Part shown: piece by piece, positions 1 to 8,753 of the stretch
Position numbering within the stretch: position 1 is the stretch's first letter
Layout of the letters: every line of letters starts with the position of its first letter
Assembly: GCF_007990505.1 (NCBI RefSeq)
Contig: NZ_AP019822.1
Location: 1 to 64,000, forward strand
Reading direction: 5' to 3'
Source of the DNA: Pseudoleptotrichia goodfellowii
Lineage (GTDB): Bacteria; Fusobacteriota; Fusobacteriia; Fusobacteriales; Leptotrichiaceae
Length of the DNA stretch: 64,000 nt
Program-made: the position numbers and the translations under genes
Notes under the pieces: model-generated
The model's database searches: none
Seen by the model: only the letters and a program-made list of their open reading frames with translations
Told to the model about the DNA's origin: nothing

Positions 1-142
1 CTGCTCCGGATTTTTATTGAGATTTTTTAATCAACATTCTATAATAAATAATATATTAAATACATTAAATTATTATCAATATTATTATAGTGTGTTATTT
101 TGTTGGAATAAAGAAAAACAGGATTAACTCGGGATAAAAAAC

Positions 143-351
143 TGTGGTTATTTTCAGGAGAAAATGTGGAAAAATAATTACTCACATTTTTTAAACAAAA
201 AATTAAGAAAAAATATTCGGATGTGGATAAAAAAATTTTTTCTTTGAAAAATAAGAAAAGTGATTAATGTGGAAAACTGTATGAAAATGTGGAAAAGTTA
301 AAAGAAATTTTAGAAAATAACCTTGAATTTAGTGGAAAAGTATGTGGAAAA
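143..351. other. oriC: Probable oriC: DnaA-box cluster upstream of dnaA
   Basis: The AT-rich 430 bp before dnaA hold no gene. One perfect reverse DnaA box (TGTGGATAA, 222-230) is surrounded by near-boxes in the same orientation: TGTGGTTAT at 143, and TGTGGAAAA at 165, 268, 288 and 343. Five of the six share the TGTGGA core, and all lie within about 210 bp next to dnaA, the usual place for a bacterial origin. The AT-rich stretch between 30 and 110 could be an unwinding element. Origin function is inferred from position and box clustering; strand-composition skew was not computed. Confidence 0.7.
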
Positions 352-429
352 GTTAGGAAAGGGGTTTCTTGATTAATTGATTTTTTTATGGTATAGTCAT
401 ACTACAAAAATGTTTTAAGGAGTTTAAAA

Positions 430-1791
430 ATGGACGTAAATGCCTCTAATCTGTGGGACAAAATATTGAAGATATTTAAAAATAATACAAGTATGGAAAC
501 TGAATACAATGCTTTTTTCAAAAATGTAAAAGCCGATGATTTTTCAAATAATATACTGTCGCTGAACTGTAATTCACCTCTTATGAAAGAAAAAATGGAA
601 AAATACAAAAATGAAATAGAAGAAACTTTAAATGATATTTTTATATTGTCAAATGAAAAGATCCATATAGTTTTTAATATAAAAAAAGAAGAAGAACCGG
701 GGGAAATAAGTTACAGAATTAAGGAATATAGAAGTACAAATCAAAATTCCTCGATGAAAACAGGACTCAATGTAAGAAACAGACTTGATAATTTTATAGT
801 AGGAGATAACAGCAGAATGGCTTATAATGCCTGTCTTGCAGTTTTGGAAAATGAAGCTCCGGTGTATAATCCTTTGTTTATATACGGAGGTTCGGGACTT
901 GGAAAAACTCATCTCATGCAGGCTGTAGGAAATGCCATTTTAGAAAGAAATCCTGAAAAAAGAGTTCTGTATACTACTACAGAAGAGTTTTCCAACGAAT
1001 TTATTGCTGCAATAAAAGAAGGAAGAATAAAAAACTTCAGGGATACTTTCAGAAATCTTGATGTACTGCTTTTAGACGATATACAGTTTTTTGAAAGAAT
1101 ATTCGGAAGAGGAATGGGAGATACTGAAGAAGAATTTTTTCATACTTTTAATAAATTGCAGGAATCGGGAAAACAGATTATAATGATAAGTGACAGATAT
1201 CCTCAGGATATTAAAAATCTTTCCAAAAGACTGGAATCCAGATTTATTTCGGGATTATCTACGGAAATACTGGAACCGGGCTATGAAACGAGAAAAGCCA
1301 TACTTGAAAATATAGTAGAAATAAAAAATATAGAAATAGACGATAATATTCTCGAATATATAGCCGAGTCGGTAAGTTCCAATGTAAGAGAACTGGAAGG
1401 AATACTTACTCTTATAAATGCAAGAGCAAAACTCTTAAATGAAAAAATAACATTACAACAGGTACAGGATGAACTAAGTACAAGAATGAGAAGTCAGCAG
1501 TCCAAAATAACTGCGGAAAAAATAATAGAAATAGTCTCTCAGGAATATTCAATTCCTGTGTCGGAAATGAAAGCGAGAAAAAAGAAACAGGAAATAGTCG
1601 ATGCGAGACAGACTGCCATGTTTCTTATAAAAAATATACTTGATCTTAATCTGACTACTATAGGAGGGCTTTTCGGAGGAAAAGACCACAGTACTGTTAT
1701 AAGCAGTATCAGAAAAATCGAAGGAAAAATAGAAGAAAATATTGCTTTTAAAAAAGAACTGGACAGAATAAAACAAAAAATAGTAAAATAA
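430..1791 (+). CDS. dnaA: Chromosomal replication initiator DnaA
   Basis: DnaA binds origin DnaA boxes and, as an ATP-bound filament, opens the origin and loads the helicase. The 453-residue length is normal. Visible parts are an N-terminal interaction domain (about 1-85), a charged linker, an AAA+ core with Walker A GGSGLGKT at 153-160 and Walker B LLLDDIQ near 213-219, and a C-terminal DNA-binding domain with the signature GGKDHSTV from about residue 416. The loop after Walker B (ERIFGRGMGDTEEE) looks a few residues longer than usual. AAGGAG at 418-423 fixes the ATG start. The DnaA boxes just upstream could also allow autoregulation. Confidence 0.98.
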   Translation: MDVNASNLWDKILKIFKNNTSMETEYNAFFKNVKADDFSNNILSLNCNSPLMKEKMEKYKNEIEETLNDIFILSNEKIHIVFNIKKEEEPGEISYRIKEYRSTNQNSSMKTGLNVRNRLDNFIVGDNSRMAYNACLAVLENEAPVYNPLFIYGGSGLGKTHLMQAVGNAILERNPEKRVLYTTTEEFSNEFIAAIKEGRIKNFRDTFRNLDVLLLDDIQFFERIFGRGMGDTEEEFFHTFNKLQESGKQIIMISDRYPQDIKNLSKRLESRFISGLSTEILEPGYETRKAILENIVEIKNIEIDDNILEYIAESVSSNVRELEGILTLINARAKLLNEKITLQQVQDELSTRMRSQQSKITAEKIIEIVSQEYSIPVSEMKARKKKQEIVDARQTAMFLIKNILDLNLTTIGGLFGGKDHSTVISSIRKIEGKIEENIAFKKELDRIKQKIVK

Positions 1792-1819
1792 CATTAATAC
1801 TGAAAGGATAAAAAATCCT

Positions 1820-2041
1820 ATGAAAAAAGAAGAAATTGAAGAAATAGAAATAAATACCGAATTTATAAAACTTGATCAGTTTTTAAAGTGGACAAATTTT
1901 GTCATTTCCGGAGCGGAAGCCAAGCTGTTTATACAGGAAGGGCAGGTAAAAGTAAACGGAGATACGGAAACAAGAAGAGGAAAAAAATTATATTCGGGAG
2001 ATATTGTGGAATTTAAAGGAGAAAAAGTAAAAATAAAGTAA
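1820..2041 (+). CDS. yaaA: S4-domain RNA-binding protein, YaaA/RlbA type
   Basis: A 73-residue protein made almost entirely of one S4 RNA-binding fold (LDQFLKW, then EAKLFIQEGQVKVNG, then the GDIVEF strand). In Bacillus the homologue lies between dnaN and recF and associates with ribosomes. Here it lies between dnaA and recF, 28 bp after dnaA, with a GAAAGGA ribosome-binding site. Position and S4 pattern together support the family call. The exact RNA target cannot be read from the sequence. Confidence 0.85.
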   Translation: MKKEEIEEIEINTEFIKLDQFLKWTNFVISGAEAKLFIQEGQVKVNGDTETRRGKKLYSGDIVEFKGEKVKIK

Positions 2042-2072
2042 TTCTAAAAGATTTTTCCGAAAAGGACAGTAT

Positions 2073-3167
2073 ATGTATTTGAAACAATTGAGTTACAGTA
2101 ATTTCAGGTGTCTGGAAGATACTAAAACCGAACTTGACAGAAATTTTAATTTAATATACGGAAAAAATGGACAGGGTAAAACATCTTTTATCGAAGCTGT
2201 TCATTTTTTAGCGACCGGAAAAAGTTTCAGAACAAAAAAAACGAAAGAACTTTTCAGATATAATAAAAACAGAGTTATTGTGTTCGGAAAATATATAAAT
2301 AAAAATGAAGAAGAAAATATTTTGGCAATAGATGTGAACGAAGAAAAAAAGGATTTTTATATAAACAGAAATAAAAATAAATATATTGATTATGTGGGAC
2401 TTTTAAATATAATATCTTTTATTCCCGAAGATATAGAAATAATAGTGGGAAATCCTTCAATAAGAAGAAATTTTTTTAATTATGAAATTTCTCAGGCGAA
2501 AAAAGATTATTTAAAATCGATAGTGGATTTTGAAAAAATACTGAAAACAAGAAATAAACTGATAAAAGAAAAAAAGACTCGTGAAGAAATATACAGCATA
2601 TATAACGAAAAATTTATGGAAGAAGGGACGAATATAATTATTCACAGAAGGGAATTTATAAAAAATATATCTATTTTGCTGAATCTTAATTACAGAAAAC
2701 TTTTTGATCCGAAGTCCGAACTTAAACTGAAATACGACTGTTTTTTAGGTGATATTGATAAAAAAACAAAAGAAGAAATAAAAGAAAAGTTTTCGGAAAA
2801 TATAAAAAGAAAAGCGGAAAGAGAAAAAATACTCGGATACAGTCTGACAGGACCTCAAAAAGACGATTTTATATTTGAATTAAACGGGAAAAATGCAAAA
2901 TCTTTTTCTTCTCAGGGAGAAAAAAAATCTATTATTTTTTCGCTTAAAGTTTCGGAAATAGATATGCTTGTAAAAGAAAAAAATGAATATCCTCTGTTTA
3001 TAATGGATGACATAGCTTCATATTTTGACGAAGTGAGAAAAAAGAGTATTCTTGATTATTTTATAAATAAAAAAATACAGTGTTTCATAACTTCCACAGA
3101 AGATTTGAATATTAAAGGGAAAAAATTTATTATTGAAAAAGGGAAAGTGATAACAGATGAAAAGTAA
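2073..3167 (+). CDS. recF: DNA replication and repair protein RecF
   Basis: RecF is an SMC-like ATPase that helps load RecA at single-strand gaps. The 364 residues contain the N-terminal NFRCLE start, Walker A GKNGQGKT at 30-37, the ABC-type signature around SSQGEKKS (near residue 280) and Walker B LFIMDD followed by the D-loop region (near 308-315). The gene begins 31 bp after yaaA, and its 3' end overlaps the following dciA-like gene by 11 bp, so translation of the two is probably coupled. Length and motif order are standard. Confidence 0.96.
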   Translation: MYLKQLSYSNFRCLEDTKTELDRNFNLIYGKNGQGKTSFIEAVHFLATGKSFRTKKTKELFRYNKNRVIVFGKYINKNEEENILAIDVNEEKKDFYINRNKNKYIDYVGLLNIISFIPEDIEIIVGNPSIRRNFFNYEISQAKKDYLKSIVDFEKILKTRNKLIKEKKTREEIYSIYNEKFMEEGTNIIIHRREFIKNISILLNLNYRKLFDPKSELKLKYDCFLGDIDKKTKEEIKEKFSENIKRKAEREKILGYSLTGPQKDDFIFELNGKNAKSFSSQGEKKSIIFSLKVSEIDMLVKEKNEYPLFIMDDIASYFDEVRKKSILDYFINKKIQCFITSTEDLNIKGKKFIIEKGKVITDEK

Positions 3168-4143
3168 TATAAAAAGTACGGAAAATATAGTTTCGGATAT
3201 TACAAAGACCAAAAAGTCCCTATTTAATAATGAAAATTATATATTATGGAAAATAAAGAAAAACTGGATAAATATTACGGGAGAAGAAATAGGCGGAAAA
3301 TCTTTTCCGAAATACCTTTATAATAAGAAAATGACTTTAAATGTGGAAGATTCTCTTATTCATCACAGTATTTTAGTACATACAGGTGTGATTATCGAAA
3401 AAATAAACGACTTTATTCAAAAAGAAGCGGTAAACGAACTGGAAATAAGAAAAATCGAAAAAAAACCGAGAAGAAACATTGTAAAAAATTTAACTGAAAG
3501 TAACGAAGAAAATATTGAAATCAATGAAGAAAAAATAAATGAAAAGACGGATTTTGAAGAAAATATAGAATTATCGGCTTTTGAAACAGAAAAAATAAAA
3601 AAAAGTATAAGTAAAATTGATAAAAAATATAAGGATATTGGCGAAAAGCTTGAAAAAATAGCTTTAAACAGAAAAAAAAAGGATATTTATTTACTTTCTA
3701 AAGGATATATAAAATGTAAAAATTGCGGTGATATATTTTATCCTTCTGGAAAAAATGAAATATGTCCTTATTGTTGTGAAAAAGAAGAAAATGAAAAAAT
3801 TGAAAAAATGTCCGCAATAATAACGGGGAATCCTTTTATAGGGGAAAATGAAGCTGTAAAAATAAGCGGAACGGACAGATATACTTATTATAAAGTAAGA
3901 GATATTTTAGCCCAGCGGGCGTATAACGATCTTCTGTATTTTTATATTACAAAAAATATAGAGATAAAATACAGCGAAGATTATGAAAGTGAAATAAGAA
4001 AAGAAGCAAATACGGACTTTGAAATTTATGTGAAAAATTATATAGACTACAAAGTAGGTACTGATAATAAAGAAATATACAATATTGAAAGAAAAAAAGT
4101 GATATCAGGACTGAGAAAAAGAAAAGAGTATCAAAAAAGATAA
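3157..4143 (+). CDS. dciA: DciA-like (DUF721) protein with zinc ribbon
   Basis: The N-terminal part (about residues 20-110) reads as the DUF721/DciA fold: LWKIKKNWINITGEEIG, then strands around LYNKKMTLNVED. DciA is the common bacterial loader or partner of the DnaB helicase, and it often sits after recF. The protein is long for the family at 328 residues. A charged linker is followed by a Cys4 zinc-ribbon pattern, C187-x2-C190 and C203-x2-C206, then a C-terminal extension of unknown role. The 11-bp overlap with recF indicates co-translation. DciA identity rests on N-terminal pattern and context; the zinc ribbon and tail are unusual. Confidence 0.7.
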   Translation: MKSNIKSTENIVSDITKTKKSLFNNENYILWKIKKNWINITGEEIGGKSFPKYLYNKKMTLNVEDSLIHHSILVHTGVIIEKINDFIQKEAVNELEIRKIEKKPRRNIVKNLTESNEENIEINEEKINEKTDFEENIELSAFETEKIKKSISKIDKKYKDIGEKLEKIALNRKKKDIYLLSKGYIKCKNCGDIFYPSGKNEICPYCCEKEENEKIEKMSAIITGNPFIGENEAVKISGTDRYTYYKVRDILAQRAYNDLLYFYITKNIEIKYSEDYESEIRKEANTDFEIYVKNYIDYKVGTDNKEIYNIERKKVISGLRKRKEYQKR

Positions 4144-4231
4144 TGAAAATCCTTTAAAAAACAAAAAAAGGAAAGCTATTTATAAAAAACTCAAAAAATG
4201 TTATAATTATAAAAAAGAAAAGGAATGAAAA

Positions 4232-4498
4232 ATGTATCTGTATATTGAGAATAACATTTTTATAAATTTGAAAGAAATAGAGTTATTAATGGATTATAAA
4301 GATTTTATTTCAAACGGAAACAACAAAAAGATAATGGAAAAAGAAAAAAGAAGAATACTGGATCTGACTGAAAATGAAAAGAAAAGAAGAACTCTGATAT
4401 TTACGGAAAAATTTGTATATATATCTTCGTATACAAACAGAGCTCTTAAAATGCGGGCGGATGAATATGATAAATTGGTAAATAGTATAGTTTTTTAA
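4232..4498 (+). CDS. remB: RemB/YaaB-like (DUF370-related) small regulator
   Basis: An 88-residue protein starting MYLYIENNIFINLKEIE. It resembles Bacillus YaaB/RemB in length, in the N-terminal MYIHLGDDF-like strand and in the C-terminal SSYTNRALKMRA segment, which corresponds to YYSPLSSSTLKKRA. Bacillus remB also lies between recF and gyrB, so position supports the call. RemA and RemB control biofilm-matrix genes in Bacillus; the role here is unknown. A TATAAT (4202-4207) and AAAAGGA site lie just upstream. Similarity was judged by eye. Confidence 0.6.
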   Translation: MYLYIENNIFINLKEIELLMDYKDFISNGNNKKIMEKEKRRILDLTENEKKRRTLIFTEKFVYISSYTNRALKMRADEYDKLVNSIVF

Positions 4499-4509
4499 CG
4501 AGGAGAAAA

Positions 4510-5526
4510 ATGAAAATACAAAATTTATTGCAAGAAGCTGTAAAATCATACGAAGAAATGAAATACGATGATACGGTTTTATATTTGGAAACAGTACTCG
4601 AAATTGATAAAAATAATTATGAAGCCCTTATTTTACTTACAAGAGTTTACACAGGATCAGGATTATTTAAAGAAGCTCTTCAGTATTGTGAAAGAATTTA
4701 TAAAAATTATCCTGAAGATTCTCTTGTTTTATTTAATATGGGATATATAAATCAATCTCTCGGTAAACCTAAAAAAGCAATATTTTATTATGATAAATAC
4801 CTTAAATACGAGGAAGATTATCATGTGCTGCTGAATATAGGACTTTCATATATGGATATGAAATATTACAAAAAAGCTATGAGTGTAATAGAAAAGGCTA
4901 TAAAAATGGAACCCGAAAATTCCGACGGATATCTGGACAAAGCGGAATGCTTTACAAAGCAAGGGAAATATGACGAGGCAATAAAAATATATGAAGAAAG
5001 ACTGAAGAATCCCGAAAATAATATAGAAGAATACTATATTTATACAAAAATAGCCGATGTTAAAGAAAGAGCCGGAGATATAGAAGAAGCTTTGAAAAAT
5101 TACAATATAGCGATAAACTGTGAAAATGTAGATGAACTTGTCTACGAAGCTTTTTATGAATTTCTTTTAAGAGCCGACAGAAAAGATGAAATAGAGCTTA
5201 TGCTTATAAATTACGCAAATAGCCCTATTCCAAGAGAGAGATCATTAAATCTCGAAGGAAGATATGCGGCTTACATAGAAGACTTTGAAAGAGCGAGAAA
5301 AGTATGCGAAAAACTCTTGATTTTAAATCCCGATAATCCGTTACATTATTTTAATTCGGCATATATTTGGGAAATGCTTAAAGATTTTGATAAAGCCCTT
5401 GATTTTATAAAAAAAGTCGAAAAAAAAGTAGACGACAAAGAACTTATAAAAAATGCAAGAAAAAGAATTATGAAATCCAGAAGAGAATATATGAAATCTC
5501 TAAATAAAGCTGAAAATAAAAGATAA
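4510..5526 (+). CDS. Tetratricopeptide-repeat (TPR) protein
   Basis: A 338-residue, mostly helical protein built from consecutive TPR units (for example YEEMKYDDTVLYLETVLEID, then KKAMSVIEKAIKMEPENSD, then YDEAIKIYEERL). There is no signal peptide or membrane segment, so it is probably a cytoplasmic scaffold. GAGGAG precedes the ATG by five bases, and the gene follows remB by 11 bp. TPR arrays bind partner proteins; none can be named here. Confidence 0.8.
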   Translation: MKIQNLLQEAVKSYEEMKYDDTVLYLETVLEIDKNNYEALILLTRVYTGSGLFKEALQYCERIYKNYPEDSLVLFNMGYINQSLGKPKKAIFYYDKYLKYEEDYHVLLNIGLSYMDMKYYKKAMSVIEKAIKMEPENSDGYLDKAECFTKQGKYDEAIKIYEERLKNPENNIEEYYIYTKIADVKERAGDIEEALKNYNIAINCENVDELVYEAFYEFLLRADRKDEIELMLINYANSPIPRERSLNLEGRYAAYIEDFERARKVCEKLLILNPDNPLHYFNSAYIWEMLKDFDKALDFIKKVEKKVDDKELIKNARKRIMKSRREYMKSLNKAENKR

Positions 5527-5540
5527 AGAGGCATAAAACA

Positions 5541-6365
5541 ATGATAAAAGAAGAGAATTATAAAATAAAAGAAGGATATGATAAAGAAATTTTATCGGAT
5601 GTATTGAAAAATTTTGATACAACAGGAAGCTTTGTCGTTCAGGGTGCAAGAAATCAGATAAAAAAGTTTGTAATAATAAATAACGGTAAAGAAAAAGAAA
5701 TAAATATAAAAAGATTCGGGAGGAAAAATATTCTGACAGAACTTATTTATAAGTTTTTCAGAGCATCAAAAGCAAAAAGATCATACGAGTTCGGAAATAG
5801 ACTTCTTCAAAAAAACATAAAAACACCCGAACCGATAGCTTATTTTGATGAATATACAGACGAAAAAACAGGAGAAAAAAGAAGTTTTTATATAAGTGAA
5901 GAGCTGAAATATGAATTTACATGCAGAGAAGTTTTCTGGGATGAAAAAACATCTACTGAAATAGATGAGCTGATCTTAAAAGATCAGGATAAAATAATCA
6001 GAGAATTTGCCGAATTTACTTTTGATTTACATGAAAAAGGTATAAAATTTGAAGATTATTCGCCGGGAAATGTTCTCATAAAAAGGGAAAAAGACGGGAA
6101 ATACGGTTTTTATCTTGTGGACTTAAACAGAATGAGTTTTGAAAAAAGCCTTGATTTTAATTCCCGAATGAAAAATGTTTCGAGAATGATGGAATTTAAG
6201 AAATATGCGGAAAAATTTTCCGAAGAATACGCAAAACTTTATAAAAAACCTTATGAAGAAGTGTTTAAAAAATTGTATTACTATATAACGATACATAAAT
6301 ATAGAGTATTATTTAAAGATAATACGAGATTTTTGAGAGAAATATTCAAATCAAAAAGAAGATAA
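5541..6365 (+). CDS. LPS-kinase-like protein (WaaP/InaA/Kdo-kinase fold)
   Basis: The 274 residues follow the small kinase fold of lipopolysaccharide kinases: a glycine-poor N-lobe (FVVQGARNQIKKFVI), a likely Lys strand (INIKRFG), a catalytic-loop equivalent LHEKGIKFEDYSPGNVLI with D then N, and a metal-binding VDLNRM in place of DFG. Family members phosphorylate core sugars of LPS at the inner face of the inner membrane. It lies 14 bp after the TPR gene and 30 bp before gyrB. The substrate is not visible, and a protein-kinase role cannot be excluded. Confidence 0.72.
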   Translation: MIKEENYKIKEGYDKEILSDVLKNFDTTGSFVVQGARNQIKKFVIINNGKEKEINIKRFGRKNILTELIYKFFRASKAKRSYEFGNRLLQKNIKTPEPIAYFDEYTDEKTGEKRSFYISEELKYEFTCREVFWDEKTSTEIDELILKDQDKIIREFAEFTFDLHEKGIKFEDYSPGNVLIKREKDGKYGFYLVDLNRMSFEKSLDFNSRMKNVSRMMEFKKYAEKFSEEYAKLYKKPYEEVFKKLYYYITIHKYRVLFKDNTRFLREIFKSKRR

Positions 6366-6395
6366 GAAATAAAATTATAGAAACGGGAGGAAAGA

Positions 6396-8378
6396 ATGGC
6401 TAATAATTACGGAGCCGAGAATATTAAAGTACTGGAAGGACTGGAAGCGGTAAGAAAAAGACCGGGAATGTATATAGGTTCGACATCATCGAGAGGACTT
6501 CATCACCTTGTCTGGGAAATAGTGGACAACAGTGTGGATGAGGCATTGGCAGGAGTGTGTGATAATATAATTGTCAAAATTTTGAAAGATAATGTAATAG
6601 AAGTTTCCGATAACGGAAGGGGAATACCTTTTGCCACTCACGAAACGGGAAAATCTACGTTGGAAGTAGTTATGACGGTACTTCACGCCGGAGGAAAATT
6701 TGATAATGACAACTATAAAGTATCGGGAGGACTTCACGGAGTAGGAGTATCGGTAGTAAACGCATTGTCCGAGTGGCTCGAAGTAACTGTAACAAGGGAC
6801 GGGCAGATAGTAAGACAGACATATAAAAGAGGAGAGCCTGTATCAGATGTGGAAAAAATAGGAGAGGCATCTCCTGAAGCTCACGGAACAACGACAAAAT
6901 TTAAAGCAGATCCTGAGATTTTTGAAACGACAGTTTATGAGTTTTCGGTGTTGGAGTCGAGATTAAAAGAGCTTGCTTATTTGAATAAAGGTCTGACGAT
7001 AACATTAATAGATGAAAGAGATCAGGAAAAAATAAAAGAAGAAAAATTTTTATTTGAAGGCGGAATAATAGATTTCTTAAATGAGATAGCCGATGAAGAA
7101 AAAATAACCGACGAAGTAATATATATGAGTGACACTTACGAAGTCGAAGCAGCTAAAGAAGTAGAAACTGTTGATGAAAACGGAAATACTGTAAAAAAAA
7201 TGAGAGCTGCAAAATTTGTGGAAGTGGAAATTGCCATGAGTTATACAATTTCTCAAAGAGAAAATGTTTATTCTTTCGTTAATAATATAAATACTCACGA
7301 AGGCGGAACTCACGTGAGCGGTTTCAGGACAGCTCTTACGAGAACAATAAACGATATTGCAAAACAGATGAATATCGTAAAAGATAAAGACGGTACTTTT
7401 CAGGGAACAGACGTAAGAGAAGGTCTTGTCTGTGTAATAAGTGTGAAAATACCCGAGCCTCAATTTGAAGGACAGACAAAAACTAAACTGGGAAACAGCG
7501 AAGTTACAGGAATTGTATCGAATATAGTCGGAAACAATCTGAAATTTTATCTGGAAGATCATCCGAAAGAAGCTGAAAAAATAATAGAAAAAATGACTAT
7601 GTCAAAAAGAGCAAGAGAGGCTGCAAAAAAAGCGAGAGAACTTGTATTAAGAAAAAATACTCTTGAAGTGGGATCACTTCCGGGAAAACTTGCAGACTGT
7701 TCTTCCAAAGACCCGTCCGAGTCGGAAATATTCATAGTCGAAGGAAACTCTGCGGGAGGTTCGGCAAAACAGGGAAGAGACAGAAGATTTCAGGCAATAT
7801 TACCTCTTAGAGGGAAAATACTGAATGTAGAAAAGTCGGGAATGCACAAGTTGCTTGAAAATGCCGAAATAAGAGCTATGATAACAGCATTCGGAGCGGG
7901 ATTCGGTGATGATATGGACTTGGAAAAACTGAGATATCACAAAATCATAATTATGACCGATGCCGACGTCGACGGAGCTCATATAAGAACATTGATGCTT
8001 ACGTTCTTTTACAGACAGTTAAGAGAGCTTATAAATGAAGGATATATTTACATAGCACAGCCGCCTTTATATAAAGTTCAGGCAGGAAAAGCAATAAAAT
8101 ATGCTTATTCCGATGAGCAGATGAAAAAGATAACGTCTGTACTTGAAAGAGATAACAGAAGATATACAATACAGAGATATAAAGGTTTGGGAGAAATGAA
8201 TCCTGAGCAGCTTTGGGAAACGACACTGGATCCTGAAGTAAGAACATTGCTCAAAGTTACCATGGAAGATGCTTCTTATGCTGACAAAATGTTCAATATA
8301 CTGATGGGAGATAAAGTCGAGCCAAGAAGACAGTTTATAGAAGAAAATGCAAATTATGTAAGAAATTTGGATGTATAA
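6396..8378 (+). CDS. gyrB: DNA gyrase subunit B
   Basis: The ATPase subunit of gyrase, 660 residues. Motifs in order are the GHKL N-box with E41 and N45 ([10 protein letters not shown]), [15 protein letters not shown] near 110-118, the transducer domain, and the TOPRIM domain with EGNSAGGSA (E449) and DADVDG (D522, D524, D526). The short C-terminal part ends ANYVRNLDV, as in Gram-positive and fusobacterial GyrB. GGGAGG precedes the start. Pairing with gyrA downstream supports GyrB over ParE, though the two genes are 375 bp apart. Confidence 0.97.
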   Translation: MANNYGAENIKVLEGLEAVRKRPGMYIGSTSSRGLHHLVWEIVDNSVDEALAGVCDNIIVKILKDNVIEVSDNGRGIPFATHETGKSTLEVVMTVLHAGGKFDNDNYKVSGGLHGVGVSVVNALSEWLEVTVTRDGQIVRQTYKRGEPVSDVEKIGEASPEAHGTTTKFKADPEIFETTVYEFSVLESRLKELAYLNKGLTITLIDERDQEKIKEEKFLFEGGIIDFLNEIADEEKITDEVIYMSDTYEVEAAKEVETVDENGNTVKKMRAAKFVEVEIAMSYTISQRENVYSFVNNINTHEGGTHVSGFRTALTRTINDIAKQMNIVKDKDGTFQGTDVREGLVCVISVKIPEPQFEGQTKTKLGNSEVTGIVSNIVGNNLKFYLEDHPKEAEKIIEKMTMSKRAREAAKKARELVLRKNTLEVGSLPGKLADCSSKDPSESEIFIVEGNSAGGSAKQGRDRRFQAILPLRGKILNVEKSGMHKLLENAEIRAMITAFGAGFGDDMDLEKLRYHKIIIMTDADVDGAHIRTLMLTFFYRQLRELINEGYIYIAQPPLYKVQAGKAIKYAYSDEQMKKITSVLERDNRRYTIQRYKGLGEMNPEQLWETTLDPEVRTLLKVTMEDASYADKMFNILMGDKVEPRRQFIEENANYVRNLDV

Positions 8379-8418
8379 TTTTACATATACGCTTTTTGAA
8401 AAAAGCTTAGCAAAAACT

Positions 8419-8545
8419 GTCAACACAAATTTTTTCTAACTCGAAATTTACTCATTACGTTATAAAAACAACAAACTCGCTTTGCTCGAACAGTTGTTTT
8501 TATAACACTTCATTCGTATTTCTCGAAGAAAAATTTGTATGTTGA
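8419..8545 (-). repeat. Dispersed palindromic repeat, R family, gyrB-gyrA copy
   Basis: A nested imperfect palindrome. The outer arms are 8419-8437 and 8527-8545 (TCAACA then ACAAATTTTT on each side). The inner arms are perfect, GTTATAAAAACAAC at 8459-8472 and its complement at 8493-8506, around a 20-base loop. Read on the minus strand it has the same part order as the 153-bp repeats of the toxin array at 46634-57973: CAAATTT arm, inner arm, loop with GAGCAAAGCGAG (GAACGAAGTGAG in the array), and complement arms. The adjacent hairpin GCTTTTTGAAAAAAGC at 8391-8406 corresponds to the array repeat's terminal CCACTTTTTCAAAAGTGG hairpin. Confidence 0.75.
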
Positions 8546-8572
8546 GAAATTAATATTTGAAATTTGTAAAAA

Positions 8573-8647
8573 CCCGCATTTTCGGAGTCGACGAAGGAGC
8601 GGAGAACGCGGGTAGCGGGAGTATGAGGGCGGCAATGAGCCCTTATT
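8573..8647 (-). repeat. GC-rich dispersed repeat, copy 1 (REP-like)
   Basis: A GC-rich island of about 75 bp in AT-rich DNA. Its reverse complement matches 25941-26014 over nearly its whole length, including the blocks CTCATACTCCCGCTACC and GTCGACTCCGAAAATGCGGG. It folds: CCCGCATTTTC at its left end pairs, allowing G-U pairs, with GAGAACGCGGG about 25 bases on. No ORF or transposase is associated. Together with the neighbouring R element it separates gyrB from gyrA. The remaining bases to 8753 contain another short hairpin (CTACTTT...AAAGTAG, 8707-8731) and the gyrA ribosome-binding site. Confidence 0.75.
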
Positions 8648-8753
8648 AAACAATCATAGCGAACGGACATTTTTAAGTATATAAAGTTCGAGTTGCTTGT
8701 TTTTTGCTACTTTTTTTGGAAAAAAGTAGATATAAAAAAACGGAGGTGCAAGA

